DNA of 64,000 nt from Bactericera cockerelli (Eukaryota; Arthropoda; Insecta; Hemiptera; Triozidae), in the NCBI GenBank assembly GCA_024516035.1, contig CM044960.1, forward strand, positions 17,368,183 to 17,432,182, written 5' to 3'. Made by a program: the position numbers and the translations under genes. Shown one piece after another: positions 10,169-21,539 of this stretch. The notes beneath the pieces were generated by a model, which saw only the letters and a program-made list of their open reading frames with translations, had not been told where the DNA came from and ran no database searches. Each line of letters begins with the position of its first letter. Within the stretch, counting starts at the first letter, position 1.

Positions 10169-11124
10169 TTTACTTATAATGAAAATGGAATCTGTCAGCT
10201 GGTTGGAAATCTGCCTCCATTGATATTTGAATACCTTGACCTCCGGTTCAAAAGAAGTGCTTTACCTCCCCAGGTACTAGAATGGTTCAAAGTAATATTT
10301 TCCAATCCACTGTAACATTTAAAAGCAATAAATACCATAGCAATCGAAAAGTTGCATGTCGAAACAATATTTCAAACAATGCATGCATATTTATTATGGA
10401 CCTTACGATCCTAGTGAAGGGAAGGGCTGCGGTGGACAAGATAATAAGGTAAAGGTCTGACAGATGCCAATGTAACTATTATACAGGAGCTTGAGCAGAG
10501 GTCAAACACAGCAAATTGTGTGTAAGACATTTTATACTGGGTGTTTATAATCCTTCTCAGCTTTGATTAATCCATGAAAGGACTGAAAGCAGTTCCATTT
10601 GTTTGAAATCATTAAATATTATATTTACAGTACGAGTATTAATTGTCCAGTTGGAAAGACTCGAGTACTTAGTACATATCTGTATTATAAATTGGTAACT
10701 ATTTTTGTGTTTACAATAGTGGATGTGCCAAATTAACAAATTCAGATATCTATAACTATGTATAGTGCATACATTCATTACATTGCAAAGAAACTGTTTG
10801 AACTACAAGTCAGTTTCTGAATTATTGTGAGTTGGTATGTAATCCACTAATTTTACAAATCTCGCTTTGGTATTGCATGAGTTTTATGATCAGGTCAAAT
10901 GAAATAATAAAAGAAAAACCTGGTTTAAACAAAATTTTATTTTTTCAACTTGTATTTTTTTATGAACTTAGCAAACTAGGAACTTGGTTTATTCTTGAAG
11001 TTTACTCTATTAAGAATTTTGGCAGTTGAAGTTCATTTATCTATTTTTTCTCAAGTTGACTAATAGAGTACTATTATTTATAACAATATTTTCAAGTCCC
11101 TCATAGTACATTTTGAAGTTAAGC
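10169..11124. other. Unannotated AT-rich DNA
   Basis: Flank of the LINE insertion. No coding or repeat structure is recognised. Confidence 0.4.
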
Positions 11125-11650
11125 CGCGGTAATCGCTCTCTTAACTCAATTACACCAGGTCCTGATTGTTCTCTCAGTGAGTAGTTCATAGGGTCTGGGA
11201 TGTATTTCCCTAATGTTTTTGATTATTAGATCTGGATCATTAGCGGCGTCATCTTCATTTGCGATTACCTCGTCGAGTGTTAATATGTTTCCAGATTCTG
11301 AATTATTAATCTCCTAGCTAGGAGTAATTTCTAATAATTCACAGGAGTACGGCGTGTACGTGTATTTCACTAAGCATTTCTCCATTAGACCTGCATCTCG
11401 TGTAGCTTTATTTTCTCCATTTTAATTAAAATTTCCTCTAATGACTTCTTCGACTTGGAATAGCTCGCTCCAAAGAGGAGAATAACTAGATTTAACAACA
11501 AACTGGGGAAGTGCTATTATCGTATCACACAAGTGCGTTATTGTTTTCAAGCCTTTCAGTTCTCTGTTTCCTTTTGTTAGATATGAATAAGTATCTTTCT
11601 GTATAATGATGAGTTTTACATATACTCAAAATGACAGATTGGCTTTGTGA
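11125..11650 (-). pseudogene. Decayed reading frame of unknown origin
   Basis: On the minus strand one frame from about 11640 down to 11125 runs about 165 codons with only three internal stops, far fewer than chance in such AT-rich DNA. It contains protein-like stretches such as SYLTKGNRELKGLKTITHLC, SSYSPLWSELFQVEEVIRG, GNILTLDEVIANEDDAANDP and IREIHPRPYELLTE. I do not recognise the family. It could be a decayed transposon or retroelement product or a host pseudogene exon. No splice sites or start are evident. Confidence 0.4.
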
Positions 11651-12163
11651 TTTTAATTTCTGCATAATGTGACTTTATTCCAAGTAAAAACAATAATCAG
11701 TTCAACAAGAAGTAGCACAAAGAACTCTCAAGATAAAGCTAATAATATTCTAGAATCGTAACGATTTCAAGGATTGCATTTCTGTCTTATTTCAATCGTT
11801 TACACTAAATTATACTTTTCCGCATAACCAAAGCCAAGGCTTGACTCTATTTGTATTAGAATTTATTCTAGACCTACAATATCATTTTGATATTGTAGGT
11901 ATATATTCCTTATCTATTTATAATTATGTAATATATATATTCGTACACCAAAAAATACAATTGAAACTCTAAATTTGTAACAAGACACACCAAATTTCTT
12001 CCCAGTACTGATGGGTCTCGTCTAGTCATTAAGGTGCGATATGAAGCGATACAGGTACTTATGTTATGACAGAGAGTAAGTACCAGACATTCTGATGACT
12101 CTTTGGTTCGGTTAATCGTTCTAACATACTTGTAATCCCATGGATCGATGGTGTAGGACTAGT
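11651..12163. other. Unannotated AT-rich DNA
   Basis: About 500 bp of AT-rich spacer before the second foldback element. A short inverted pair, ACAATATCATTTTGATATTGT, lies near 11876-11896. Nothing else is recognised. Confidence 0.4.
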
Positions 12164-12172
12164 ACAAATAAA
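12164..12172. repeat. 9-bp target-site duplication, left
   Basis: ACAAATAAA borders the left end of the 4.2-kb foldback element. The identical 9-mer occurs at 16385-16393. Confidence 0.85.
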
Positions 12173-12987
12173 AGGTGCGTTAAGTTGACAGCCCACCAGA
12201 ACGGATTTTGACCAAATAAGGCTCAACGTTTTGTACTCGTTTTGTGCCGTTTTGTGCCAGCAAAAATTTATTTTGTACCCCTACCGTTCTCGAGATATAG
12301 ACCCCCCCCAGGTGGGCTGCTATCTTAACGTTAAGTTAGCAGCCCACCAGAACGGATTGAGTTGAGACTAGATTTATTGGATTCGGCTCGTTTTGTACCG
12401 TTTTGTGTCAAAAATATTTTTCTCCTGCGACCTTTCGTTCCCGAGATATTGACATCTGAAAAGTCACTTTTTGGCGGGAAAATTTTTTTTCTTGGAATTT
12501 TCGGGATTTTTTTATACCATCGTTTTGTACTCGTTTTGTGCTCCAACTTTTGTCATCAAAACTTTTTTTGTACCCCTACCGTTCTCGAGATATAGACCCC
12601 CCCCAGGTGGGCTGCTATCTTAACGTTAAGTTAGCAGCCCACCAAAACGGATTGAGTTGAGACTAGGTTTTTTGGATTCGGCTCGTTTTGTACCGTTTTG
12701 TGCCAAAAATTTTTTCTCCTGCGACCTTTCATTCCCGAGATATTGACATCTGAAAAAATCACTTTTTGGCGGGAAAATTTTTTTTCTTGGAATTTTCGGG
12801 ATTTTTTTATACCATCGTTTTGTACTTGTTTTGTGCTCCAACTTTTGTCATCAAAACTTTTTTTGTACCCCTACCGTTCTCGAGATACAGACCCCCCCCC
12901 CAGGTGGGCTGCTATCTTAACGTTAAGTTAGCAGCCCACAAGAATGGATTAAGTTGAGACAACGTTCATTGGATTCGGCTCGTTGAA
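12173..12987 (+). repeat. Left arm of foldback: ~296-bp tandem units
   Basis: Contains the terminal half unit, two complete units and a truncated third that breaks off at about 12987. Palindromic junctions begin at 12311, 12606 and 12903. The last copy carries more substitutions than the others. Confidence 0.88.
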
Positions 12988-13210
12988 AAAATTACGATAG
13001 TAAACCCCCCCTATTTTTTGGAGAGACTGGATCTTACGTCATTATTCAAAACAAAAAAAAAAATATTTTTTTGAGCCTTCAGGGGTAGAATTTTTTTATA
13101 TAAGCCAGTAAATAACTTGCCCGAGAAGTGATATCATGTTAAAATATGAATTAAAAAAAAACATCCCCAAGGAAGAAAATGTATCCCGCGTGATTTATAG
13201 TCTACCTATA

Positions 13211-13790
13211 TAAGGTACCTGGCCCATTTATCGCCATGGTCCTAATTTCGCCAGCCCTCTTTATCTCAGTAGATATTTAAAATTGGCACCATTCATTATG
13301 AGCATCTTGTGTAATTATCTTTAAATGTTTACTCGTTGTTTTCAAAACAACCGTGAGTGCCCGCGAAAAAATAAAAAAAATCATTTTCATTTTCAACAAG
13401 GGCTTTTATAATATTGCAAGGTAAGCAAGTTTGAATTAATTCAGTTTTTTGGTTACCACTTGCATGTGAGTGTCTTTAATTGTTTCTTTTGGTTTTACTC
13501 TTTATGATTAATCTGTGCTTAAGGTTTACTCTTTATTATTAATCTATCCTAAAATCGCCACCTAGGTGGCGATATTAGGATACACTGTACCCTAATATCG
13601 CCAAAGTTGGAGTTCTGAGAAAAAATGTTTCCTTCGGTTTCAGGATTAATTTTGCTTTAATTAATATTTTAATTTAAGAAACAACTAAATATTCTAGGTG
13701 TTACTTTAATTCTTACAGAAAAAACTATAACACAAAAAATTTCAAAAATGAAAGAAGCTTAAGGTGGCGATAAATGGGCCGGGTACCTTA
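13211..13790. mobile_element. Small TIR element nested in the foldback loop
   Basis: A 26-bp terminal inverted repeat (13211-13236 and 13765-13790, one mismatch) begins TAAGGTACC. The ends may include a TA target duplication. The motif around ATTTATCGCCA or TAATNTCGCCA recurs at about 13229, 13243, 13553, 13593 and in reverse near 13570 and 13770. A 34-bp near-palindrome lies inside (13547-13580). No ORF is present, so it is a MITE-like non-autonomous element. Confidence 0.72.
13547..13580. repeat. 34-bp palindrome
   Basis: A near-perfect inverted repeat centred on CGCCACCTAGGTGGCG, inside the small TIR element. It could extrude as a cruciform or mark an end-to-end fusion of two copies. Confidence 0.7.
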
Positions 13791-14519
13791 ATTATAATAT
13801 ATACCTCTCATATATATGTTCAGGCAGATTGGAGTTCGATTGCACCAAGATGTAAAAGTCCTGAGGTTCTTAAAATTAGGTATATTAATATTTGTTTGTA
13901 TTAGCATTACTTTTAAGATCAACCATTGTGTCATTCGAATCTGAATAAACACAATTAGGTAGGTATATTATATTAATTTGATTTCCATTTGCATATTTTG
14001 GGAGTAAATTGAAATTTATTCAAGTAGGTACCAATTAATTCGGTTTTTCAGTTATGCAAGATCATTGGTTTGATGGTAGATATTGCCTAAGACAATTATC
14101 CCACACTTTGCAATAATCTACATATGTAAATAAATTTGAATAGAGTTTAATACAACAAAAAACACAATTATCTTCAAGTAGAATTCAAAACTAGAGGGTA
14201 TTTTATAGCTTCATATTCATGATCCAATATTTATGGTGATCCTTAAGGTAAGTGGGAAAACTTGGAAAATCATGGGATTTTCTTCACACAATCACAGCGA
14301 GAGAATTATTCCCTGTGCCAGAATCCCTCCACGTGCATGTTTGTTTTTCACAATCCTTATACATAATTTTACGTATATAAGGCCATTAGGTCAGCGTCGC
14401 TAGCACGTTGAATAATAATAATATCGCCTTATTTATAATGACCGATTAAGACTACTAGAGTCCCTTTATTACAGCAGTAAGCCCAAGACATATTATTAGG
14501 TATGTGGTAAAAATCCCAA

Positions 14520-14600
14520 ATGGGAGGATAACTTGTCATGTCCCGATTGGATTTTGAACCCACGACCTCTGGATTCACAGAGTGCCGTATTCAACAGTAA
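14520..14600 (-). repeat. tRNA-like SINE head fragment
   Basis: On the minus strand GTGGGTTCAAAATCC resembles a tRNA B-box with TPsiC stem. The A-box side is lost at the junction with the 5S-like SINE. This is a retroposon remnant, not a tRNA gene. Confidence 0.4.
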
Positions 14601-14604
14601 AGTT

Positions 14605-14720
14605 GAATGCTCCGGTTCTCGTAAGATCACGAATTTAGGCAACGTCCAGCGGGATAAAGACTTCGAGATGCTAGTATTTGGGCCCAACGCAGGCTGGGTG
14701 AGGTATAATAATAATTCCGT
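14605..14720 (+). repeat. 5S rRNA-derived SINE head and body fragment
   Basis: CCGGTTCTCGTAAGATCACG followed by TTTAGGCAACGTCCAGCGGG resembles the 5S rRNA internal control region. It runs into CAGGCTGGGTGAGG, the start of the SINE body shared with copies at 22511, 26690 and 34185. It ends early. A minus-strand piece of the same body lies at 14828-14880. Confidence 0.6.
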
Positions 14721-14827
14721 GTCCGCGAGATAGGCACAGATACCTATATAACGAAGGTGAGAGGATTATATGAGCGCCCAGATTTAATGTCTAGGCTCCT
14801 TTCATATACTCGTATCTCTTGATTTTA

Positions 14828-14880
14828 TTTAGTTTAACGTCCTGATTTAAGATAGTCAGGACGGGGGTTTTACCCTACAT
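14828..14880 (-). repeat. SINE body fragment
   Basis: AGTTTAACGTCCTG and GGACGGGGGTTTTACCCT are the reverse complement of the 3' part of the shared SINE body (GGGTAAAACCCCCGTC, then a spacer, then GACGTTAAA). Confidence 0.55.
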
Positions 14881-14895
14881 TTACTGTAGGAACCT

Positions 14896-14953
14896 TGTGT
14901 GTGTGTGTGTGTTTCTGTGTGGTTAGATGGGTGTGTGGGTGGGTGTGTGTGCG
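14896..14953. repeat. GT-rich microsatellite
   Basis: An interrupted (GT)n tract with GGTGTGTGGG-like variants, in the foldback loop. Confidence 0.85.
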
Positions 14954-15198
14954 TTGACAGGTTAAGTAGGATAAATTTTGTTAGCGGGTACGAATCGCGC
15001 AGTAAACAGGATAAAACTATCTTCCTGACTATCTAAATTTAGGACTTTAAAACTAAATGATCAGAAATGATCTGTTGTTGTCTAAAATGTAAAGTTTCCA
15101 TTGAAAATCCTACAACCAGGTCAGATAAAAAAATCTTCACAGTAGTCACTGTGGCTGATACACTAGCTTGCACGCAAAGTGACCTCAATTCAAGCCAT

Positions 15199-16384
15199 AA
15201 AGTGACTTTTTCAGATGTCAATATCTCGGGAACGAAAGGTCGCAGGAGAAAAATAGTTTTGGCACAAAACGGTACAAAACGAGCCGAATCCAATAAACCT
15301 AGTCTCAGTTCAATCCGTTCTGGTGGGCTGCTAACTTAACGTTAAGATAGCAGCCCACCTGGGGGGGGTCTATATCTCGAGAACGGTAGGGGTACAAAAA
15401 AAGTTTTGATAACAAAAGTTGGAGCACAAAACAAGTACAAAACGATGGTATAAAAAAATCCCGAAAATTCCAAGAAAAAAAATTTTCCCGCCAAAAAGTG
15501 ACTTTTTCAGATGTCAATATCTCGGGAACGAAAGGTCGCAGGAGAAAAATATTTTTGGCACAAAACGGTACAAAACGAGCCGAATCCAAAAAACCTAGTC
15601 TCAACTCAATCCGTTCTGGTGGGCTGCTAACTTAACATTAAGATAGCAGCCCACCTGGGGGGGGTCTGTATCTCGAGAACGGTAGGGGTACAAAAAAAGT
15701 TTTGATGACAAAAGTTGGAGCACAAAACGAGTACAAAACGATGGTATAAAAAAATCCCGAAAATTCTAAGAAAAAAAATTTCCCGCCAAAAAGTGACTTT
15801 TTCAGATGTCAATATCTCGGGAACGAAAGGTCGCAGGAGAAAAATATTTTTGGCACAAAACGGTACAAAACGAGCCGAATCCAATAAATCTAGTCTCAAC
15901 TCAATCCGTTCTGGTGGGCTGCTAACTTAACGTTAAGATAGCAGCCCACCTGGGGGGGGTCTATATCTCGAGAACGGTAGGGGTACAAAAAAAGGTTTGA
16001 TGACAAAAGTTGGAGCACAAAACGAGTACAAAACGATGGTATAAAAAAATCCCGAAAATTCCAAGAAAAAAAATTTTCCCGCCAAAAAGTGACTTTTTCA
16101 GATGTCAATATCTCGGGAACGAAAGGTCGCAGGAGAAAAATATTTTTGGCACAAAACGGTACAAAACGAGCCGAATCCAATAAATCTAGTCTCAACTCAA
16201 TCCGTTCTGGTGGGCTGCTAACTTAACGTTAAGATAGCAGCCCACCTGGGGGGGGTCTATATCTCGAGAACGGTAGGGGTACAAAATAAATTTTTGTTGG
16301 CACAAAACGGCACAAAACGAGTACAAAACGTTGAGCCTTATTTGGTCAAAATCCGTTCTGGTGGGCTGTCAACTTAACGCACCT
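15199..16384 (-). repeat. Right arm of foldback: ~296-bp tandem units
   Basis: Reverse-complement array with a partial unit, three complete units and the terminal half. Palindromic junctions begin at 15322, 15618, 15913 and 16209. The copies are almost identical to each other, which indicates recent homogenisation or unequal exchange. The recurrent 71-99 residue ORFs here are shadows of the repeat. Confidence 0.88.
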
Positions 16385-16393
16385 ACAAATAAA
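16385..16393. repeat. 9-bp target-site duplication, right
   Basis: ACAAATAAA, identical to 12164-12172 and directly abutting the element end. Confidence 0.85.
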
Positions 16394-18840
16394 GCGCATC
16401 CGCTAAGCAGATTTAATTGACAGAATTTCAACTTTTGAGTTTCAGAGATTTGTCAAAATTCGTGATTCCCACACAGGAAAAATTCTGTATATATCTGAAT
16501 TGTGTTTTTTTTCCTTGAATTTTAAGTCTTAGTTTGACGAGAGATTTTCTAAAAATATAACAGTGGAGGCATTCTCTAAAATCCAACCAATTAGTAGATA
16601 TTAATATTTAGGTTCAGTTCTTTCCTTGAAATTTGTTTATATTTACTGCGTCCTCCTCTTTTCTCCTTACTGTCTCTGTCCTTTATTAACTCTCAATTTA
16701 CCCCATCTCTATCTCTTTCCTTCTCTATCTTCTTTTTATTTTCTTATTCTCTCTTTTACCCTCTCCCAGAAAACAGAAATTAGCAACAATTTTGAGAATC
16801 CTTGTTTGAGGTCTATGAAAAACTCGATTTTCAATGAAATCTATTTGTAGGAACAATTAATATTATTTTGTTGGTGCACGTGTCTAGCGATTAGGTATCA
16901 TACCAGAACGTTGTATCTCATCTTTCCTATGAAAACACACTCACCACAATGTGTTGAAACATGTTTTTCCCGAGATATTTTCTAGAGAAAAAATGTGTTT
17001 TTGATAGCACATAGTGGAAACAGCTGCTAGTATAATTTCCGGGATTGTGTACATTTTACTAAACGATACAGAATGACTGTTAATTAGAAAAAATATCAAA
17101 CATTAAAAAAGTATTACGTACAAATATGTTCTCAAAATATAATTATACAGGGTCACAAAATGAATAATTCGACTGTTCTGCGTTCTTTCCATTGAAATAG
17201 GGTCTGTTTTAATGTTGAACCTTATTTGTTCGACGGGATAGAAAATAGAAAAGTTGAATACCCTTACGCATACCTAATAATAAGTAATGTACATTTATAT
17301 GTATATCTACTATACAAAGTAACTTGAATAATTTCAAAATTAATATAGTCTTAGACTATTTATTAAAACTTTTATTCCCAATCAGTGGCGCCAAATTCAG
17401 GCCTGAAACGATCTCCGCCATCTCTGGCAATGCCTCATTGTGTTGAGTAGGGCTAGGAAAAATAAATGGAGAGCCATGCCTCGGGTCGCAACTTGGGTGC
17501 AGCCGTTCCTAACTGCATGTCTACTTCTTCTTTTTCTTTTTTTCTCCCTAAAAAAATCATTTAGCTGCTCTGGGCTCTGACTATTGTGTAATTATTCAAA
17601 TTATTATTTTTCAATTTGGTATAATAAACACCTGTTTATACTGACAATGACAAATTACTGTAATGAGATTTAGACGACCAGCACTAAAAACTCATGGAAT
17701 CAATAAATTTCAGATAACTCCCATAATATCCAAGCATTGTCTCTTGTTTCCCTCTAAAACATTTACAACACACAGTTCCAAATCCCTGATGATGGATCCG
17801 CCCTGCTTCTTTCCAATCCCTGAGGACCAAAGTTTGGACCATTTCAGTCACTTTGATTTTTTTACAAACAAGAAATGAACATTACTGTGCGTGTGCGAAT
17901 TGCCTTCTGTTAAACAAAAAAATAGGTGTTTATAATTACAGAGTTAACAGTGCTTCCTCTAATTCTTATCGTAGACGTAGTGCTTCTTTTCATGTCTCCT
18001 AGCTTATTTTTCCTGCAAGGTAGTATACATTAAAAAAATATTCTTTGGAGGAAATGAAGATTCCAAGATCAAATCAATAGTGACTGTCGCAATTATTATT
18101 GTTCTCACTTCTCACCAAACTGATTCCGTTGTGAATTGTATTTAATTTTAATGTCTAACTTGATAAGATTTTTTTATAATAAAATTGAAATTTTGTAAAA
18201 TATCATTTTATTGAATCTGCATTAGATATATTTTAATCTTCTAATGGCAAAGATCCTTTCACTGATCTGAAAAAATAAAATAAAATGAGTAACCATTTCT
18301 TTATAGAAATGGTCACTTATTTACAAAATGTGTATTGATTTACTTCATCTTATTACAAACAATGAAAGTGCAGTAATTTTTTAATATAATAAAATACAAT
18401 AACTGTTCATCATAGTTTTATACACAACATGTGTATTATGCCAGAAGAGAGTAAACACGGAGGAATACCATCTGCCAGCCATCTAAACGTAGTTATCTTT
18501 TTTATTCTCTTATTATTATTCCTACAAAAAATGATGGAACGGTTTCATATTTTGTCAAATGAGGAAGGAAAAAAATAAGCGGAAGCCTTTGAGTCGAACA
18601 GTAAGCTTTTGACAGACAAAATGACTGATGAGCCTCTAACGCTTTCCATTCTGTCTACCCGCGCGAGACTGATGATGCTATCTGCCCCTCAAATTCATTA
18701 ATTTTCACGGGACGCCCCCCCCTTCCTATATCTTAGGGCGGAATTCTCAGACCTTAGTACAGTAAAATAATCATTCAAAGCCGGCTTCTAATAAGAACAT
18801 TGAACTATGATCTGTGATAGATTAAAATAATAATACTGGT
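16394..18840. other. Unannotated AT-rich DNA
   Basis: About 2.4 kb without a convincing gene. It includes a pyrimidine-rich tract at 16655-16760 and GC-richer islands at 17390-17510 and 18600-18760 that have no open frame. The islands could be conserved non-coding DNA. Confidence 0.4.
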
Positions 18841-18891
18841 TGCATTACTTACCAAGGTACTCGCCGTGTGCCGCAGCATATCATAGGTATG

Positions 18892-19098
18892 TTAATCAGA
18901 ACTTGTACTTTGAGCAGGAGCATTGATGCATATTTTCAAATCTTCTCTTCTTAAATGAACCACAATATTTGGTAGATTTAAAACCAACTCAATCTTAGAC
19001 TCAACGAGGACTTTATTAATTTTTCCATAAGCTTCCTCTACCAAACACGGCCCCTGACAAATGCAGAAAATTCGAGCTTCTTTTTTTGCTCTCAATAA
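18892..19098 (-). CDS. Candidate coding exon, unknown protein
   Basis: The minus-strand frame ends at a stop at 18892 and is open for about 68 codons with balanced, non-repetitive composition, for example ARIFCICQGPCLVEEAYGK, NLPNIVVHLRREDLK and INAPAQSTSSD at the end. It has no ATG at the left edge, so it would be a terminal exon. A possible acceptor (AAATTACAG then ACAG) lies just upstream near 19105-19115. About 40 bases past the stop, on the same strand, a strong donor (CCTTG|GTAAGT near 18852) lies in another frame, so the splice structure could differ. No domain or family is recognised. Confidence 0.4.
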   Translation of the reverse strand, partial: LLRAKKEARIFCICQGPCLVEEAYGKINKVLVESKIELVLNLPNIVVHLRREDLKICINAPAQSTSSD

Positions 19099-19279
19099 AA
19101 TTATCTGTCTGTAATTTGAGTTTTTAATTCAACATCAAATATTTGATTTAATGAGTTCTAATAATGTTGTTGCAAGCAACTCTTCATTCTGGATCCCTGG
19201 TACCCCAGTCTAGTTAGCACCGCTTGTAATAAGTTCATTTGGAAAGCATCTCACTTCTATTTTTTATACAAACAATTCA

Positions 19280-20240
19280 AAATCATGCTCGCTCGTCCTC
19301 GTAACCTACATTTCCAACATAGAGGATGGAACCCCCCTCCCTCCCCCCTTGTTTATTTTTCTGTCTCTCTCTCCCTCTTCTTCTTGAACTCTAAAAGAGC
19401 GTGTTCAAATTCTAGGGAGGGCAGTGGACTTGAAATTTCCTTCATTTATGAGAAAGATGAGAGATAGAGGGAGAGAGTGAGAGAAAGGGTACCCCTTGAA
19501 CCTTTGTGGCTGGCATTTTTACATATTTTTTGTTGAATTCTTGGTCGTTTTATCGTTTGACATCGGATGATAATGTTCGTTTTGAAATGCCCGAGAAAGC
19601 GAGAGGAAAACATGAAACCGTTAGAAAGAGGAAATGGGAAAAATTCCCGCGGGGAAATTCAATACGCTGGGGTTTCCTGATATCTTTCTCCCAGGCCATG
19701 ACGTATTTCACAAAGGTAATATTTGTAATATTTCTCCTGCCAAGTTTGTGACAGCTCTGACTGGAACAATCTTCAGGGCAGGAGGCTGCCTTGTCAGGGC
19801 AAACATGAAGACACGAGACTTCCTTGCTATGTTTAATTCTCTCTCTGTGTCTTTGTACGAGAAATGTCTCCCGACTCAATGTTGCATCTGACTTTTCCAA
19901 TATTTCCTTTTTAAAATAATCCTTTTCCCTGAAAAGTACAGAAACGCTTACGCGAGAACAAAAAACATCATAATCAATAAAACATTATTAATTTTCTTTG
20001 TCTTCATTTTCTCTTACTTCTTCTTTCGTTGCCTTTATTTTTTACCCTCTCCAATATTTTTCTCTCAAGATTCATTGGCTTCTTCGGGGTTTAAGTGGAA
20101 GAGGTTGGAAATAAATGAGCCTTGCAGAGGGCAGACAGGAGGGCTGCAGAGTTCTTCAACGAGAAAAACCCTGTTGAGGAGAGCTCCCCCCTCGAGTTTT
20201 CACAAAAGGTGAAACTTCACTGTACGCCGTCGTGGAGTAC
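19280..20240. other. GC-richer island without clear gene
   Basis: About 950 bp with noticeably more G+C than its surroundings. It includes CT-rich and GA-rich tracts (19331-19395 and 19450-19490) and mixed sequence at 19600-19890 and 20090-20240. Overlapping ORFs exist on both strands (116 and 85 codons) but none shows recognisable motifs or matching splice signals. It could be a UTR exon, a promoter region or conserved non-coding DNA. Confidence 0.35.
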
Positions 20241-20830
20241 CTAATTCGAAACTTTGGAAATAACTTACTTTTCAAGAGGTTTTTAATTAAGTTACTAGTT
20301 TTCCATTTTGCTCGAGCAAACCTTGTCGAACTTCTTGTGCTAAGCTAGAAAATGCTTGAAAGTTGTTCCTTGCTTTCGGTCCTCACTTGAATCCAGCATG
20401 AACATTTTAAGAAAAACGAGAAGCTACGAGAGAAAGAGGTAATTGAGCTACTGCACAATGTTTTCGTATCTCTACCTATCAAAGAACAAGAAAGAGAGAA
20501 AAAATTAAGTTTATTATTTATGTAACTTAATATGTAAGTTTGGTAATACAATAATATTACTATCTATTGTCATTGTATCAACTGCTTTCATCTATAACTA
20601 GGTATCTAGGTATTATTATTATAACTATACTTTTCAGAACATCCCTTCCGTTTAAGTTGAGAACATATTGTATAAAATCAGTCTCAGTATTTCCGATTTG
20701 TCAATTATTTATGATCTACATTAATTAGATAATCATCAATCAGTTAAATGTGTCCAATTATGTATTGGCTTTCTCCAAGTGATTATAACTTTTAATGAAT
20801 TAAGTAAAGTCACTTGATCATTAAAAAATT

Positions 20831-21000
20831 AACGAGCGTAGCGCCGATGTAATACCAGTTCACTGAAGTTAAGCAACGTCCAGCGGAGTTACTTGGTGAC
20901 TGACCCTTCAAAGTTCAAATTCGCTTCCTCGTGATGTTGGCTATTCTTGGGTCGGTAAGTTTCGAGTGAATGCAGTGTGAAACACCCGTCTGGAATTACC
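20831..21000 (+). repeat. 5S rRNA-derived SINE
   Basis: CCAGTTCACTGAAGTTAAGC then AACGTCCAGCGGAGTTACTT and GGTGACTGACCC follow the 5S rRNA internal promoter (box A, intermediate element, box C). It then runs into a degraded body with CCTCGTGATGTTGGCTATT and AACACCCGTC. It has a 5S head rather than being a functional 5S gene, because the flanks of the rRNA are missing. Confidence 0.7.
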
Positions 21001-21539
21001 TCTTGGAATTAGAATACAAACTTTCAAGTTGTCACGTTTTTCCTGTCTACATTACAAATCACAAAATTCGACAAGTGTATATTATTCAAGATTATTTTTT
21101 CGGTCTAAGTGTAATACTACTCGTACACGAAAAAAATTATATGCTTCGTTCGAGGTAATTATTATTTTTAGGTGACTTTTTACAGTGAATACAGAATTAC
21201 CTACTTTTTGGGAGGAAGGCGCAACTCTGAATTATTTTTTGAAAAATATAGCTTTATATTCTCCGGAGGAAGCAAGCAGCCGGTGTCCTAAGAAAAGAAA
21301 AACGTACTTAATTTAGCTTGACGTTTTCCTAAGTCCCCGCTTCCCCGAAAAAATCAACTTTAGGTGTGAGAGACTTCCCAACCCCAACTTGTCCTCTCCT
21401 GGAACTTGTGTTCAAAGTATCGAGAGTTCTCTGTTGGGGGGTGTCGTGTAGGGGTTCTGACTTATCAGGGATACTCACCCACACCTAGTTAGACTACTTT
21501 TATACCTACTTCTTCTTCATCTCGTTTTTCTTCCACTAT

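Larger units (their letters stand above)
12173..16384. mobile_element. 4.2-kb foldback transposon with tandem-repeat arms
   Basis: The ends are inverted copies (AGGTGCGTTAAGTTGACAGC at 12173, its complement ending at 16384) flanked by a 9-bp duplication. Each arm is a tandem array of ~295-297 bp units. Near-perfect 38-bp palindromes mark the junctions at 12311, 12606 and 12903 in the left arm and at 15322, 15618, 15913 and 16209 in the right. The distance from terminus to first palindrome is 138 bp on both sides. Within each unit, motifs of the type CGTTC(C/T)CGAGATAT and TTTTGTAC(T)CGTTTTGTG occur twice, so the unit is itself a pair of diverged ~150-bp halves. The loop (about 12988-15198) holds other repeats but no transposase. 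The 9-bp duplication with tandem-repeat arms recalls Drosophila Foldback (FB) and Mutator-like elements. Confidence 0.9.

Noticed and set aside
12331..16195. Series of 71-99 residue ORFs in the 12.3-16.2 kb region, on both strands
   Set aside because: They recur once per ~296-bp unit and are shadows of the tandem repeat.
14896..16384. Tandem units as a CRISPR array
   Set aside because: Unit length (~296 bp) and near-identical spacers rule out a CRISPR array, and the genome is eukaryotic.
20841..20960. Functional 5S rRNA gene
   Set aside because: Only the internal control region is 5S-like. The 5' and 3' stems and a T-rich terminator are absent, and the sequence continues into the SINE body.
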